Assembly: GCA_045648145.1 (NCBI GenBank)
Contig: JAZRNK010000085.1
Location: 1-6,664 of the forward strand
Length of the DNA: 6,664 nt
Origin: UMGS172 sp045648145
GTDB taxonomy: Bacteria; Bacillota; Clostridia; Oscillospirales; Acutalibacteraceae
Direction of reading: 5' to 3'
The notes beneath the pieces are model-generated. The model saw nothing but the letters and a program-made list of their open reading frames with translations, did no database searches and was not told the origin of the DNA. Below are positions 5,757-6,664 of this stretch, one piece after another; the first letter of the stretch is position 1; every line of letters begins with the position of its first letter. A program made the position numbers and the translations under genes.

Positions 5757-6664
5757 ATGTCGGAATTCGATTACGAAAGCAGGATAGTCGCTCCTGAATA
5801 TACCCCTCACGATAGCGATATTGATACATCCTTGCGTCCGAAAACTATAAGTGAATATGTAGGTCAGGATAAGGTTAAGGAAAATCTTGATATATACATA
5901 AAAGCCGCAAAGCTAAGGGGTGAGTCACTCGACCACTGTTTGCTTTACGGTCCTCCCGGACTTGGTAAAACCACCTTGGCAGGAATTATCGCTAATGAGA
6001 TGGGTGTTAATTTAAGAGTAACGTCGGGACCTGCTATTGAAAAGCAGGGTGACCTCGCCGCATTACTTACCAATCTTAATGAGGGTGACGTTCTTTTTAT
6101 TGATGAAATTCATCGTCTTTCGCGCAGTATTGAAGAGGTACTTTATCCTGCGATGGAGGATTATGCGCTTGATATTATTATCGGCAAAGGTCCGTCTGCA
6201 AGGTCAATAAGACTTGATTTGCCTCGCTTTACATTAGTTGGCGCAACAACCCGTTCCGGTCAGCTTACCGCACCGTTGCGTGATCGTTTTGGCGTCTTGT
6301 TAAGGCTTGAACTTTATACGCCCGAACAGTTGGCCGATATTGTTATCCGTTCGGCAGGTATTTTAGGCATTGATATTGAACGTGATGGTGCATTGGAGAT
6401 TGCCTCCCGTTCGAGAGGTACACCGCGTATTGCCAACCGTCTGCTCAAGCGTGTGCGTGATATTGCCCAGGTTGAGCATAACGGTGTTATAACCGAGCAG
6501 ATTGCACAGCTTGCACTTTCGAGGTTTGAAATTGATGAGTTGGGTCTTGACGATTTTGACCGCAAAATGCTTACTACCATCATTAAAACCTATGGCGGCG
6601 GTCCGGTTGGACTTGATACCTTGGCGGCTGCCGTCGGTGAAGATGCAGTAACAATTGAAGACGT
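5757..6664 (+). CDS. ruvB: Holliday junction branch migration ATPase RuvB (3' truncated by window end)
   Basis: This is the hexameric AAA+ motor that pumps DNA through the RuvA-bound junction. An open frame of 302 full codons runs from ATG 5757 to the window edge without a stop; family members are about 330-350 residues, so roughly 30-45 are missing. Visible elements: SLRPKTISEYVGQ (25-37), Walker A GPPGLGKTT (65-73), TSGPAIEKQGDLAALL (89-104), Walker B FIDEIHRL (114-121, Asp116/Glu117), the junction-facing beta-hairpin region around PAMEDYALDIIIGKG (131-145), sensor 1 GATTRSG (162-168), arginine finger in APLRDRFG (172-179, probably Arg175) and sensor 2 RGTPRIANRLLKRVRD. The winged-helix domain begins near FEIDELGLDDFDRKML and is cut. 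GAGGTGA lies three bases before the ATG. Confidence 0.97.
   Translation, partial: MSEFDYESRIVAPEYTPHDSDIDTSLRPKTISEYVGQDKVKENLDIYIKAAKLRGESLDHCLLYGPPGLGKTTLAGIIANEMGVNLRVTSGPAIEKQGDLAALLTNLNEGDVLFIDEIHRLSRSIEEVLYPAMEDYALDIIIGKGPSARSIRLDLPRFTLVGATTRSGQLTAPLRDRFGVLLRLELYTPEQLADIVIRSAGILGIDIERDGALEIASRSRGTPRIANRLLKRVRDIAQVEHNGVITEQIAQLALSRFEIDELGLDDFDRKMLTTIIKTYGGGPVGLDTLAAAVGEDAVTIED

Noticed and set aside
6314..6583. Minus-strand 89-codon open frame opposite ruvB
   Set aside because: It is antisense to the conserved sensor 2 and winged-helix part of ruvB; its Arg/Ser-rich translation is typical of a shadow frame.

Overview
The window looks like a chromosomal segment of a low-to-moderate GC Gram-positive anaerobe, most likely a member of the Clostridia (inferred from the ruvC-ruvA-ruvB order, strong GAGGTGA-type ribosome binding sites, use of TTG and GTG starts, and a single-copy potABCD operon with a lipoprotein PotD). 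No mobile element, CRISPR array, tRNA or rRNA is visible. It is mainly housekeeping DNA, and the least explained part is the leader between the two divergent operons.

Layout. (1) 2-127, plus strand: the last 41 codons of a manganese efflux pump (mntP), followed by a strong hairpin terminator. (2) 289-4185, minus strand: a complete polyamine ABC import operon transcribed potA-potB-potC-potD, with every junction an ATGA stop/start overlap, closed by a hairpin terminator just after potD. mntP and potD are convergent. (3) 4186-4612: a 427-base AT-rich divergent intergenic region. On the minus strand it holds a near-consensus promoter (TTGACA, 17 bases, TAATAT) and an approximately 180-nt potA leader with nested inverted repeats, one of which covers the potA Shine-Dalgarno sequence. 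On the plus strand it holds a second good promoter (TTGCCT, 17 bases, TATACT) for the ruv operon. (4) 4622-6664, plus strand: ruvC, ruvA and ruvB, the Holliday junction resolvase and branch-migration motor; ruvB runs off the window end.

How the genes work together. PotD (lipid-anchored receptor) delivers spermidine or putrescine to a PotB/PotC channel powered by a PotA dimer. RuvA tetramers bind Holliday junctions, RuvB hexamers drive branch migration, and RuvC cuts the junction. The two operons share only the intergenic region and show no functional link.

The most interesting item is the potA leader: its layered hairpins and occluded ribosome binding site suggest translational control (riboswitch-like or leader-peptide-like). 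I do not recognise it as any standard riboswitch class. This is inference from base pairing read by eye.
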